Source of the DNA: Bacteroidia bacterium | Lineage (GTDB): Bacteria > Bacteroidota > Bacteroidia > UBA4408 | Length of the DNA stretch: 64,000 nt | Direction of reading: 5' to 3' | Assembly (NCBI GenBank): GCA_020845635.1 | Contig: JADLFI010000004.1 | Span: forward strand, 124,001 to 188,000 | Shown: positions 51,695 through 61,179 of the stretch, piece by piece | Layout: the number at the start of each line of letters is the position of its first letter | Position numbering within the stretch: position 1 is the stretch's first letter | Program-made: the position numbers and the translations under genes | The notes under the pieces: model-generated | Databases searched by the model: none | What the model was told of the DNA's origin: nothing | The model's input: only the letters and a program-made list of their open reading frames with translations

Positions 51695-52573
51695 TTGTCC
51701 AATACTCAGAAATATACTTCCCGAAAAGTGAGATCATCACACTTTTCTACAATAATTAGTCTGTCGTTAGTACTTTTTGTTTTGGGTTTATTGGCTCTTA
51801 TTGTACTCGATGCCCAAAAATTGTCTGACTATGTGAGAGAAAATATAGGATTAAGTATTATCTTAAATGATAGTATAAAAGAGTCTGATTTAATGCAATT
51901 GGGAAAACAATTAGATATAGCGCCTTATGTTAAAAAGGCCACTTATATTACCAAAGAAAATGCTGCACAAGCATTACAAAAAGATTTAGGAGAAGATTTT
52001 GTGAAGTTTTTGGGATACAATCCACTTTTGGCATCATACGATATTAAACTAAAGGCAAGCTATGCCAATAATGACAGCCTGGCTGCAATTGAGCGTGTAT
52101 TGTTACAAAACGAAAATATTAAAGAAGTTTATTATCAAAAATCATTAGTAAACCTTGTAAACGAAAATGTTAAAAAAATTAGTTTAGTGCTGTTCGTTCT
52201 CAGTATTTTATTGAGTGTAATTTCAATTGCCCTGATTAATAATACCATTAGGCTGTATATTTATTCTAAGCGATTTTTAATACGTACTATGCAATTGGTT
52301 GGCGCTACACAAAACTTTATTAGCAGGCCTTTTATAATTCGGGGATTATGGAATGGCTTTTATAGCTCGTTAATAACCATTGGTTTGCTTATGGGCGTAA
52401 TTTATATGGCTCAAAATAGTTTTCCGGAGCTTATAGAATTGCAAGATATTTATATGTTTGCTAAATTATTTTTAATTGTAATAGTTGCAGGTATAGGCAT
52501 AACTTTTGTAAGCACATATTTTGCAGTTAAAAGATTTTTAAAAATTCAAACAGACGATTTATACCATTTATAA
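51695..52573 (+). CDS. ftsX: cell division ABC-type permease FtsX
   Basis: LSDYVRENIGLSIILNDSIKESDLMQL...FVKFLGYNPLLASYDIKLKA...RLYIYSKRFLIRTMQLVGATQNFISRPFIIRGLWNG. Confidence 0.95.
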   Translation: MSNTQKYTSRKVRSSHFSTIISLSLVLFVLGLLALIVLDAQKLSDYVRENIGLSIILNDSIKESDLMQLGKQLDIAPYVKKATYITKENAAQALQKDLGEDFVKFLGYNPLLASYDIKLKASYANNDSLAAIERVLLQNENIKEVYYQKSLVNLVNENVKKISLVLFVLSILLSVISIALINNTIRLYIYSKRFLIRTMQLVGATQNFISRPFIIRGLWNGFYSSLITIGLLMGVIYMAQNSFPELIELQDIYMFAKLFLIVIVAGIGITFVSTYFAVKRFLKIQTDDLYHL

Positions 52574-52584
52574 TATTTAGTGAG

Positions 52585-52830
52585 ATGAAAAAAGATGAGT
52601 TTATAAAAAAAGAAAGCTTTGCTTTTGGTAAAGAAAATTATATCATGATGATTGTGGGAATTGTTGTGATTGCAATTGGTAATTTATTGATGATTGGCGG
52701 AGGCTCAGATGATCCGAACATTTTTAATCCGGAAATCTTTAATTTTCAACGTTTGACATTAGCCCCAATTATTATTTTGGTTGGTTTTATTATCGAAATT
52801 TTTGCTATAATGCGTAAACCAAAAGACTAA
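52585..52830 (+). CDS. DUF3098 family membrane protein
   Basis: FAFGKENYIMMIVGIVVIAIGNLLMIGGGSDDPNIFNPEIFNFQRLTLAPIIILVGFIIEIFAIM. Confidence 0.88.
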   Translation: MKKDEFIKKESFAFGKENYIMMIVGIVVIAIGNLLMIGGGSDDPNIFNPEIFNFQRLTLAPIIILVGFIIEIFAIMRKPKD

Positions 52831-52845
52831 TTTTGCTTTAATCCA

Positions 52846-53649
52846 ATGACTATTATACATGCCTTAATACTTGCTATAATTGAAGGCTTAACAGAGTTTT
52901 TACCCGTTTCATCAACCGGGCATCTGATTATTGCTACTTCCATTATGGGTTTAATTCAAGACCCTGCCACAAAAGAGTTTACTAATTTCTTTGTAATCTG
53001 TATTCAGCTTGGGTGTATTTTATCTGTAATGGTTCTTTATTGGAGAGATTTTCTTTTAAACAGTAATTTCTATCTGAAATTATTTTTAGCTTTTATACCT
53101 GCACCTATTTTTTACTTTTTATTCAAGAAAAGTATTGATAGTTTTCTCGAAAATGCTTTAACCGTTGCGGTTTCACTAGTAGTAGGTGGTATAGTTCTGT
53201 TGTTTGTAGATAAATGGTTTAATGCGGATGAAGATGAAGGAGAGGAATTAGATAATAAAAAAGCCATTAAAATAGGATTGTTTCAAGCCTTGGCTATGAT
53301 TCCGGGAGTGTCGCGTTCGGCTGCTACTATTATAGGAGGGCTTAGCCAAAAACTTTCCCGAAAAAAAGCTGCCGAGTTTTCGTTTATTCTTGCTGTTCCA
53401 ACCATTTTTGCTGCTACTATTTATAAATTTTATAAATTCATTGATGAAGGAAATGGCTTCGAATCAAACCAGGTTCACCTATTGGTAGTTGGTAATATTG
53501 TTGCATTTATTGTTGGAGTATTGGCTATTAAATACTTTATCAGTTACATTACCAAGCATGGCTTTAAACTCTTTGGATATTATCGAATCTTTGTGGGCTT
53601 GCTAATCATTATACTTCATTTTATGGGTATTAAATTAGGAATGTTATAA
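52846..53649 (+). CDS. uppP: undecaprenyl-diphosphate phosphatase
   Basis: [20 protein letters not shown] and [15 protein letters not shown]. Confidence 0.97.
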   Translation: MTIIHALILAIIEGLTEFLPVSSTGHLIIATSIMGLIQDPATKEFTNFFVICIQLGCILSVMVLYWRDFLLNSNFYLKLFLAFIPAPIFYFLFKKSIDSFLENALTVAVSLVVGGIVLLFVDKWFNADEDEGEELDNKKAIKIGLFQALAMIPGVSRSAATIIGGLSQKLSRKKAAEFSFILAVPTIFAATIYKFYKFIDEGNGFESNQVHLLVVGNIVAFIVGVLAIKYFISYITKHGFKLFGYYRIFVGLLIIILHFMGIKLGML

Positions 53650-53655
53650 TGCTTT

Positions 53656-54366
53656 GTGATGTTTAATCCCGATATACTACAAGCCGAAAATATTAAAAAC
53701 GGAACCGTTATTTTGTTTCATAAGCCACAAACCTGGACTTCTTTTGATATTGTAAATTACGTAAGAAAGGCTCTAAACACAAAAATTGGGCATGCTGGCA
53801 CCCTTGATCCCTTAGCTACAGGATTGTTGATTTTGTGTACCGAAAAAATGACAAAAAAAATTGAGCAATTTCAAGACTTGGATAAGGAATACACCGGAAC
53901 CATTGTAATCGGTAAAACAACACCCTCCTTTGATTTAGAAACAGAAATATCCGAAACAAAACCGGTAGAGAATATCGAGAATAAGGATTTATTGCAAGTA
54001 GCGCAACAATTTATTGGCAAACAACAACAAATTGCACCACTTTTTTCAGCTAAAAAAATTGATGGCGAGAGAGCCTATCATAAAGCTCGAAGAGGTGAAT
54101 CGGCAGAAATTACGGCTCGGGAAATTGAGATAAAGCAATTTGAGATAAGTGATATTAGAAGAAATAACGACTCAATAGAAGTTGATTTTTTAATTCTCTG
54201 CACAAAAGGAACATACATTAGAGCCATTGCCCGCGATTTTGGATTAAAATTAAATAATGTGGCCTATTTATCTAAATTAGTGAGAACTCGTATTGGCGAT
54301 TACCTCCTAGAAAATGCCATAACACTCGAAAAATTCAGAGAATTTTTTCCTTCCACAAGAAAATAA
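53656..54366 (+). CDS. truB: tRNA pseudouridine(55) synthase
   Basis: GHAGTLDPLATGLLILCTEKMTKKIEQFQDLDKEYTGTI; CTKGTYIRAIARDFG. Start likely ATG 53659. Confidence 0.97.
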   Translation: MMFNPDILQAENIKNGTVILFHKPQTWTSFDIVNYVRKALNTKIGHAGTLDPLATGLLILCTEKMTKKIEQFQDLDKEYTGTIVIGKTTPSFDLETEISETKPVENIENKDLLQVAQQFIGKQQQIAPLFSAKKIDGERAYHKARRGESAEITAREIEIKQFEISDIRRNNDSIEVDFLILCTKGTYIRAIARDFGLKLNNVAYLSKLVRTRIGDYLLENAITLEKFREFFPSTRK

Positions 54367-54522
54367 GCATCGACTTAATTATCAGCCGGTTAAATACAGT
54401 TTTTACAAAGTAGTTTGTTTATGTTATAGATACAGTGGTTATCAGGTTTCAGCACGATAAATTAAAACAACAAAGCTAATTGTTTGATTAGCACTATGTT
54501 GCAACTATTAACTAAAAATCAT

Positions 54523-54553
54523 TTTGGACTTTAAAAATGGTTTTTTATCTTTG
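54523..54553 (+). promoter_or_regulatory. promoter for rpmE2
   Basis: TTTG (54523-54526)-N19-TATCTTTG (54546-54553). Confidence 0.65.
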
Positions 54554-54596
54554 TTGCCCCGAAAAAAATAAATAATATAAAGATTCAGAGGAAAAC

Positions 54597-54866
54597 ATGA
54601 AAAAGAACATTCATCCGGAAAACTACAGATTTGTTGTTTTTAAAGATTTATCAAACGACTACGCTTTCTTAACCCGCTCAGCTGCTGATACAAAAGACAC
54701 AATAGTATGGGAAGATGGCAACGAATATCCCTTAGTAAAATTAGAAATATCACATACATCACATCCTTTTTACACAGGAAAAGTTAAGTTGGTTGATACT
54801 GCCGGTCGTGTTGATCGTTTCCGCAGTCGTTATAATAAGAAGAAAACAGAGGAAGTTAAAGGATAG
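54597..54866 (+). CDS. rpmE2: type B 50S ribosomal protein L31
   Basis: [79 protein letters not shown]. Confidence 0.97.
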   Translation: MKKNIHPENYRFVVFKDLSNDYAFLTRSAADTKDTIVWEDGNEYPLVKLEISHTSHPFYTGKVKLVDTAGRVDRFRSRYNKKKTEEVKG

Positions 54867-54906
54867 TCATTATGTTTTAATTAATCCATTAATTATAATG
54901 AACAAG

Positions 54907-54935
54907 AACCTCGCTATAAAAAGCGGGGTTTTTTG
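54907..54935 (+). terminator. intrinsic terminator downstream of rpmE2
   Basis: 9-bp stem AACCTCGCT / AGCGGGGTT (one G:U), loop ATAAAA, followed by TTTTTGTTTTG. Confidence 0.85.
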
Positions 54936-55013
54936 TTTTGTTTACTCTCTTTTAAGCTTAATGATGTTTAATTATGGAAAAAACATTCAATAGATTAAGT
55001 ACAAAAAATATGT

Positions 55014-55044
55014 TTTGAATAATTCGGAATTAAATTTATATTTG
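55014..55044 (+). promoter_or_regulatory. promoter for small ORF 55064-55228
   Basis: TTTG (55014-55017)-N19-TATATTTG (55037-55044). Confidence 0.65.
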
Positions 55045-55063
55045 TCAGCTAAAATTAAAAGAT

Positions 55064-55228
55064 ATGAATTCGTTTTTTAACTCTATAGGCTCATTTTTTG
55101 AATCAATATTCCCGGCACTTACTGCTATGGGGCGTAGTGTTAATGCTATTTTTATGATTATTATAGCTTTAGGTGCGCTTATTTGGATATTCTATGGTAC
55201 AAAATACAAAGAGCCTTCCAAAAAATAA
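55064..55228 (+). CDS. 54-aa single-TM small membrane protein (not in ORF track)
   Basis: MNSFFNSIGSFFESIFPALTAMGRSVNAIFMIIIALGALIWIFYGTKYKEPSKK*; one hydrophobic helix, own promoter, stop immediately adjacent to convergent purD. Confidence 0.75.
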   Translation: MNSFFNSIGSFFESIFPALTAMGRSVNAIFMIIIALGALIWIFYGTKYKEPSKK

Positions 55229-55229
55229 T

Positions 55230-56516
55230 CTATTTTTTATATTTTAAAAGATCCTGCCCCAAATCACTGCGTTGATATTTATCAGTAAAGTGTATTTTTG
55301 TTGAGGTTTTGTAGCTTTTCTGAAAAGCCTCTTGTATATCCTTTCCTAATGATGTTATAGCCAATACTCGCCCTCCGTTGGTAAGAGTTTTTTCGTTTTC
55401 GGGTTTGGTACCGGCATGAAATACAATGCTTTCTTCTATATTTTCAAGCCCTATAATTTCATATCCCTTTTGATATTTTTCAGGATACCCTCCTGAAACT
55501 AACATAATAGTTGCAGCAGTTTGTGGATTAACAGATAGGCTTATTTTATCCATCTCTAGTTTATGTGTTTTAATAAGTATATCAATTAAATCATTATTAA
55601 TTCGTGGCAACACAACCTCTGTTTCAGGGTCGCCCATGCGGCAGTTATACTCAATTACATAAGGTTTCCCATTTACATTCATTAAGCCAATAAAAATAAA
55701 CCCTAAATATGGAATGTTCTCGCTCTTTAGCCCTTCTATAGTAGGTATTACAATTTGTTTTTCAACTAACTTAATAAAATCTTCATCGGCAAACGGAACG
55801 GGCGATACAGCACCCATGCCGCCTGTATTTAACCCGGTATCATTATCGCCAATTCTTTTATAATCTTTGGCTTCAGGCAATATCAAATATTGTGTCCCGT
55901 TTGTCAATACAAATACCGATAGCTCAATTCCCGATAAATACTCTTCAATTACCACTTTTGCCGAAGCTTCGCCAAATTTTAAATGCTCAATCATTTCTTT
56001 CAACTCGGCAACGGTAGCATCAAAATCATCATTAATAACAACACCTTTCCCCGCTGCCAGCCCATCAGCTTTTAAAACGTAAGGCGGCTTTAACGATTTC
56101 AGAAAACTAATAGCCTCCTGAATATTGTCTTTGCTAAAAGTTTGATATTGTGCCGTTGGAATTTGGTACTTTTTCATAAAGCTCTTTGAGAAGTCTTTAC
56201 TTCCTTCAAGTAAAGCACCGGCTTTAGACGGACCTATAACAATTATATCTTTTAAGTCATGTCGGGTCTTGAAAAAATCTGTAATTCCATTCACAAGTGG
56301 GTCTTCGGGACCAACAATAATCATATTTATTTGAGCCTTTAAAGCAAATTGAGCTATCGCTTCAAAATCATTTACCTGTATGTTTACATTGTTACCACAC
56401 ATACAAGTCCCGGCATTTCCGGGAGCAATATAAAGCTTATTTAATAGGTTACTTTTCGAAACACTTAATGCAAAAGCATGTTCTCTTCCGCCCGAGCCTA
56501 AAATTAGTACATTCAT
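55230..56516 (-). CDS. purD: phosphoribosylamine--glycine ligase
   Basis: MNVLILGSGGREHAFA start at 56516 (track start 56537 probably too long); ADGLAAGKGV, NTGGMGAVSPVP, FIGLMNVNGKPYVIEYNCRMGDPETEVVLPR. Confidence 0.97.
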   Translation of the reverse strand: MNVLILGSGGREHAFALSVSKSNLLNKLYIAPGNAGTCMCGNNVNIQVNDFEAIAQFALKAQINMIIVGPEDPLVNGITDFFKTRHDLKDIIVIGPSKAGALLEGSKDFSKSFMKKYQIPTAQYQTFSKDNIQEAISFLKSLKPPYVLKADGLAAGKGVVINDDFDATVAELKEMIEHLKFGEASAKVVIEEYLSGIELSVFVLTNGTQYLILPEAKDYKRIGDNDTGLNTGGMGAVSPVPFADEDFIKLVEKQIVIPTIEGLKSENIPYLGFIFIGLMNVNGKPYVIEYNCRMGDPETEVVLPRINNDLIDILIKTHKLEMDKISLSVNPQTAATIMLVSGGYPEKYQKGYEIIGLENIEESIVFHAGTKPENEKTLTNGGRVLAITSLGKDIQEAFQKSYKTSTKIHFTDKYQRSDLGQDLLKYKK

Positions 56517-56569
56517 ATTCTTTAAAAAATTTGCCACTAAGGTAATAAGATTGATTCATAAATTTTTTA

Positions 56570-56598
56570 TTGTTTAACCAATGATTATGCTATTTTTG
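56570..56598 (+). promoter_or_regulatory. promoter for pdhA
   Basis: TTG (56570-56572)-N18-TATTTTTG (56591-56598). Confidence 0.55.
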
Positions 56599-56639
56599 CC
56601 CAAAGTTTTTAAATATTCAATTTTGTATATTGATTTATT

Positions 56640-57641
56640 ATGAAGAAAATAAATTTTACCAAAGAAACTTACTTGAAGTGGTTTAAGGATATGTTGCTGA
56701 TGCGCAGGTTTGAAGAGAAAACCGGACAACTATACATTCAGCAAAAAATTAGAGGTTTCTGTCATCTTTATATAGGACAAGAGGCCTTGGTGGCAGGTGC
56801 GGTAAGTGCCATTAAACCCGAAGATAATATGATTACTGCTTACCGTGACCACGCACATCCCATAGGACGCGGTATGCACCCAAAATATATAATGGCCGAA
56901 ATGTTTGCCAAATCTACCGGTTGTTCAAAAGGCAAAGGAGGCTCTATGCACATGTTTGCTAAGGAATTTAACTTTTTTGGAGGGCATGGTATTGTTGGTG
57001 GACAAATTCCATTAGGTGCAGGTATTGCTTTTGCTGAAAAGTATAAGGGAACAAATAACGTAACTCTTTGTTATATGGGCGATGGAGCAGTGCGTCAAGG
57101 AGCCTTGCATGAAACATTCAACATGAGTATGCTGTGGAAACTACCCGTAATATTTATTATCGAAAACAATAATTACGCTATGGGTACATCAGTTGAAAGA
57201 ACAACCAACGTGTTTGATTTGTATAAAATAGGTTTATCATACGATATGCCTTCAAAGGCAGTAGATGGTATGAATTGCGAATCGGTACATGTTGCTATTG
57301 CTGAAGCTGCCGAACATTGCAGAGCCGGCAAGGGGCCTGTGTTGCTAGAGATGAAAACATATCGATACCGTGGTCATTCTATGAGCGATCCTGCCAAATA
57401 CAGAACCAAAGAAGAGTTAGAGGAATATAAACAAAAAGATCCTATAGAGCAAGTTCTTTCGGTATTAAAGAAAAATAAATGGATTACCGATAAACAAATT
57501 GAAGAAGAAGAGAATAATGTAAAAGCTATAGTTGATGAGTCGGTTGAATTTGCTGAAAATTCTCCATTCCCTACTCCTGAAGAGTTGTACGAAGATGTTT
57601 ACGTACAAAGCGATTATCCTTTTATTAAAGATGGTTTTTAA
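56640..57641 (+). CDS. pdhA: pyruvate dehydrogenase E1 component subunit alpha
   Basis: YIQQKIRGFCHLYIGQEA, GSMHMF, GDGAVRQGALHETFNMSMLWKLPVIFIIENNNYAMGTSV, YRYRGHSMSDP. Confidence 0.96.
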   Translation: MKKINFTKETYLKWFKDMLLMRRFEEKTGQLYIQQKIRGFCHLYIGQEALVAGAVSAIKPEDNMITAYRDHAHPIGRGMHPKYIMAEMFAKSTGCSKGKGGSMHMFAKEFNFFGGHGIVGGQIPLGAGIAFAEKYKGTNNVTLCYMGDGAVRQGALHETFNMSMLWKLPVIFIIENNNYAMGTSVERTTNVFDLYKIGLSYDMPSKAVDGMNCESVHVAIAEAAEHCRAGKGPVLLEMKTYRYRGHSMSDPAKYRTKEELEEYKQKDPIEQVLSVLKKNKWITDKQIEEEENNVKAIVDESVEFAENSPFPTPEELYEDVYVQSDYPFIKDGF

Positions 57642-57685
57642 TTAATTTTTTTTGTTTTTTTACCTATCAATAAATTAAAACAGTT

Positions 57686-58918
57686 ATGGCTGAAATAGTA
57701 AAAATGCCCAAGCTAAGCGATACCATGAAAGAAGGTGTGGTTGCTAAATGGCATAAAAAAGTTGGTGATAAAGTTAAATCGGGCGAAATTCTGGCAGAGA
57801 TTGAAACAGATAAAGCTACAATGGATTTTGAATCTTTTTATGACGGTGTATTATTATACATTGGAATAGAGGAAGGAAAAGGTGCACCTATTGATGCAGT
57901 ATTAGCGGTTATAGGAAATAAAGACGAAAATGTGGAAGCTATCTTGCAACAGCAAGGTGCCGGAAAAGAAACTCAATCAACACCACAAGAAGAACATAAA
58001 ACCGCTACTCCCGAATCTGCTTCTAAGCCGGATTCAGTAAGCAGCGCTACGGCAAACAAAACCGAATCAGGGCGCATTAAAGTGTCGCCATTAGCCCGAA
58101 AAATTGCCAAAGAAAAAGGGATTGATTTGAATGCCCTACAAGGCAGTGGTGATGAAGGACGTATTATTAAGAGAGATGTTGAAAATTATTCTCCTTCTGC
58201 AAGCCCTAATGTTGTTCAAATGGGCATAGCAGGAAAAGAAAGTTATAATGAAGTGCCTGTGTCGCAAATGCGTAAAACAATTGCGCGCAGACTGGCCGAA
58301 AGCAAATTCTCTGCCCCTCATTTTTATTTGAAAATTGATGTTGATATGACCCAAGCTATGGAAGCTCGTAAGTCTATTAATAATGTATCTCCGGTAAAAG
58401 TATCATTTAACGATATGGTCGTAAAAGCGGTTTCAATTGCCCTGCGAAGCAATCCAAAAATAAATTCATCATGGTTGGGCGAGAAGATTCGTTATAACCA
58501 ACATATAAACATTGGAGTAGCTATGGCGGTGGAAGACGGATTATTAGTGCCTGTGGTACGATTTGCCGATATGAAATCATTAAGTCAAATTGCCAGCGAA
58601 GTAAAAGAATTGGGTGTAAAAGCTAAAGACAAAAAACTACAACCAACCGACTGGGAAGGAAATACCTTTACCATTAGTAATCTTGGAATGTTTGGTATTG
58701 ATGAGTTTACTGCTATTATCAATCCGCCTGATGCTTGCATATTAGCTGTGGGCGGGATTAAAGAAACTGCCGTAGTTAAAAATGGTCAATTGGCCGTTGG
58801 AAATATCATGAAACTAACTTTATCTTGCGACCACAGAGTTGTTGATGGTGCTACCGGTGCAGCATTTTTGCAAACTTTAAAGGGATTGTTGGAAAATCCG
58901 GTTACTATGTTGGTGTAG
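57686..58918 (+). CDS. pyruvate dehydrogenase E2 (dihydrolipoamide acetyltransferase)
   Basis: Lipoyl domain MPKLSDTMKEGVVAKWHKKVGDKVKSGEILAEIETDKATMDFE; SPLARKIAKEKGI; LSCDHRVVDGATGAAFL. Confidence 0.95.
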   Translation: MAEIVKMPKLSDTMKEGVVAKWHKKVGDKVKSGEILAEIETDKATMDFESFYDGVLLYIGIEEGKGAPIDAVLAVIGNKDENVEAILQQQGAGKETQSTPQEEHKTATPESASKPDSVSSATANKTESGRIKVSPLARKIAKEKGIDLNALQGSGDEGRIIKRDVENYSPSASPNVVQMGIAGKESYNEVPVSQMRKTIARRLAESKFSAPHFYLKIDVDMTQAMEARKSINNVSPVKVSFNDMVVKAVSIALRSNPKINSSWLGEKIRYNQHINIGVAMAVEDGLLVPVVRFADMKSLSQIASEVKELGVKAKDKKLQPTDWEGNTFTISNLGMFGIDEFTAIINPPDACILAVGGIKETAVVKNGQLAVGNIMKLTLSCDHRVVDGATGAAFLQTLKGLLENPVTMLV

Positions 58919-59021
58919 AAACTAATTACATGGCAGTATTTTAGGCTGTTTTAAATTAAGGGAATAGATTTTGCATATCAATTTATAAAAACAAACTAGT
59001 ACTGATTAAATGATTTGAGTT

Positions 59022-59684
59022 ATGTATGCGCGTGAATTAATTTCAGATGATATACCTCCTTTAAAAACGAGTGATACAGGAGATCGTGCTTTAGAATGGA
59101 TGAATGAGTTTAGAGTCTCGCATTTACCTATTGTTAATAACATTGACTTTTTAGGACTTATCAGTGAGGCCGATATTTTGGACTTTAACTCCGCTAAAGA
59201 GGCTATTGGTGCGCATCGCTTAAATCTCAGTCGCCCTTTTGTATATGACTATCAACATACTTATGATGTACTCAAAGTAATGTCCTCATTAAAACTTACG
59301 GTTATTCCCGTTTTAAATGATAAAGAACAATATTTGGGATTAATACATTTAAGTTCGCTGTTACAACATTTTGCCGAAATGGCAAGTATGAAAGAGAGTG
59401 GTGGGTTACTGGTTTTAGAACTAAACCTGCACGATTACTCACTCTCAGAAATTTCACGTATTGTTGAATCTAATGATGCTAAGATATTAAGTCTTTATGT
59501 TTCATCTTCTGTTGATTCAACATTGCTGGAACTTACCATTAAAATTAATCGAACTGATTTATCGGCTATTATCCAAACCTTTAACAGATTTAACTATACT
59601 ATTAAAGCTTCCTTCCACCAAAGTGAGTATGTTGATGATTTGAAAGACCGTTTTGCCTCTTTCATGAAATACATTAACATATAA
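59022..59684 (+). CDS. CBS domain-containing protein
   Basis: Two CBS-like motifs (ISDDIPPLKTSDTGDRALEWMNEFRVSHLPIVNNIDFLGLISEADIL; TYDVLKVMSSLKLTVIPVLNDKEQYLGLIHLSSLLQ), ACT-like C-terminus. Confidence 0.88.
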   Translation: MYARELISDDIPPLKTSDTGDRALEWMNEFRVSHLPIVNNIDFLGLISEADILDFNSAKEAIGAHRLNLSRPFVYDYQHTYDVLKVMSSLKLTVIPVLNDKEQYLGLIHLSSLLQHFAEMASMKESGGLLVLELNLHDYSLSEISRIVESNDAKILSLYVSSSVDSTLLELTIKINRTDLSAIIQTFNRFNYTIKASFHQSEYVDDLKDRFASFMKYINI

Positions 59685-59725
59685 ATAAGGAAGTTTTTTT
59701 ATATTTTAGGAATTTATTTCCACTA

Positions 59726-61144
59726 ATGAATATCGTTATAAGATTTTATGTACTATTATTTTGTTTCATTTTCTGCAAACAAAGTAATTATGCATGGGCG
59801 GCCCATAACGATACTACCCAACTTGCTAAATATACCATTCAAAATATTTTTGTAATAGGTAACAAAGTTACCAAGTATAAAATTATTGAACGGGAGCTTA
59901 CCTTTCACGAATGTCAATATATTGATACCGTTACATTGGGCAAAGAACTTAAACAGTCAAGATTAAACCTAATGAATACGGCTCTTTTTAACTTTGTACG
60001 GATTCATTATGTGCGCGAAAAAGAAGATATTTATATATACATAACCGTTACCGAGCGTTGGTATATTTGGCCTTCGCCCATTCTTGAAATACCCGATCGT
60101 AACCCCAATATTTGGTTGCAGCAACGCGACTTAAAAAGGCTGAATTATGGTGCCTACGTTATTTGGAATAATTTTAGAGGCAGGAAAGAAAACCTGCAAT
60201 TACTTTTACGATTTGGCTACTCCGAAAGGTTCGGATTGGCATACGATATTCCTAACATAGGCAAAAAACAACGCAGTGGTATTTTTTTTAGCTACAGTTT
60301 CTCGCGTAATCACGAAATTGGCTACAAAAGCCTAAACAATGTATTGCTTTTTTACAAAGACCCCGATAAATACACTCGGCAAGAGCAATATGCCCGATTT
60401 AAGTATAGCTATCGTAAAGGTATTTTTAATGCACATAGTTTGGAGTACCGATATAATCAAACAAAAATTCACGATACCATTCGGTTGCTTTCTCCTACTT
60501 ATACTATGAATGGGCAAGATTATCTTGAATACTTTTCATTGAATTATTTATTTACTTCTGACCATCGCGATTACAAACCCTATCCACTAAAAGGTTGGTT
60601 ATATACTATGGAGGCCACACAAATAGGATTAGGGTTATTGAAAAATGAAAACTTCAGTTTCTTTAAACTGGAAAGTGGATTCAGATTCTATAACCAATTT
60701 GCTAACCGATGGTATGGAGCGTATGCTATTAAGAGCAAATGGAGCAGTTCTGATAAACAACCATACTATATACAGCGAGGCTTGGGGTATAACGATTATA
60801 TAAGAGGCTATGAATATTATGTGATTGATGGCAGTAGTTACGCCTTGTTTAAAACAAACCTCAAATATGAAATATTAAAACCAACTATTATTGATTTTAA
60901 TTATTTTAACGATGATAAGTTTGATAAACTTTTCTTTGCCTTTTATCTCAATGCCTTTTTTGATGCGGGTATTACCAAAGACAAACTATATTTTTTAGAA
61001 AATAAATTAAATAATCAATGGCAATATGGCTATGGTTTAGGGTTTGATATGGTAACTTATTATGATATGGTTTTCCGTGTTGAATGTGCACGAAATAAAA
61101 TGAACGAAACGGGTATATTTTTTCATTTCTATGCCCCTATATAG
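59726..61144 (+). CDS. POTRA-domain outer-membrane beta-barrel protein (BamA/TamA superfamily-like)
   Basis: Signal peptide; single POTRA-like IQNIFVIGNKVTKYKIIERELTF...NLMNTALFNFVRIHYV...VTERWYIWPSP; alternating beta-strands to C-term FRVECARNKMNETGIFFHFYAPI. Confidence 0.8.
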   Translation: MNIVIRFYVLLFCFIFCKQSNYAWAAHNDTTQLAKYTIQNIFVIGNKVTKYKIIERELTFHECQYIDTVTLGKELKQSRLNLMNTALFNFVRIHYVREKEDIYIYITVTERWYIWPSPILEIPDRNPNIWLQQRDLKRLNYGAYVIWNNFRGRKENLQLLLRFGYSERFGLAYDIPNIGKKQRSGIFFSYSFSRNHEIGYKSLNNVLLFYKDPDKYTRQEQYARFKYSYRKGIFNAHSLEYRYNQTKIHDTIRLLSPTYTMNGQDYLEYFSLNYLFTSDHRDYKPYPLKGWLYTMEATQIGLGLLKNENFSFFKLESGFRFYNQFANRWYGAYAIKSKWSSSDKQPYYIQRGLGYNDYIRGYEYYVIDGSSYALFKTNLKYEILKPTIIDFNYFNDDKFDKLFFAFYLNAFFDAGITKDKLYFLENKLNNQWQYGYGLGFDMVTYYDMVFRVECARNKMNETGIFFHFYAPI

Positions 61145-61179
61145 ATAATCGGGTTAAACCCACTCTTTCTTTTTTATTG

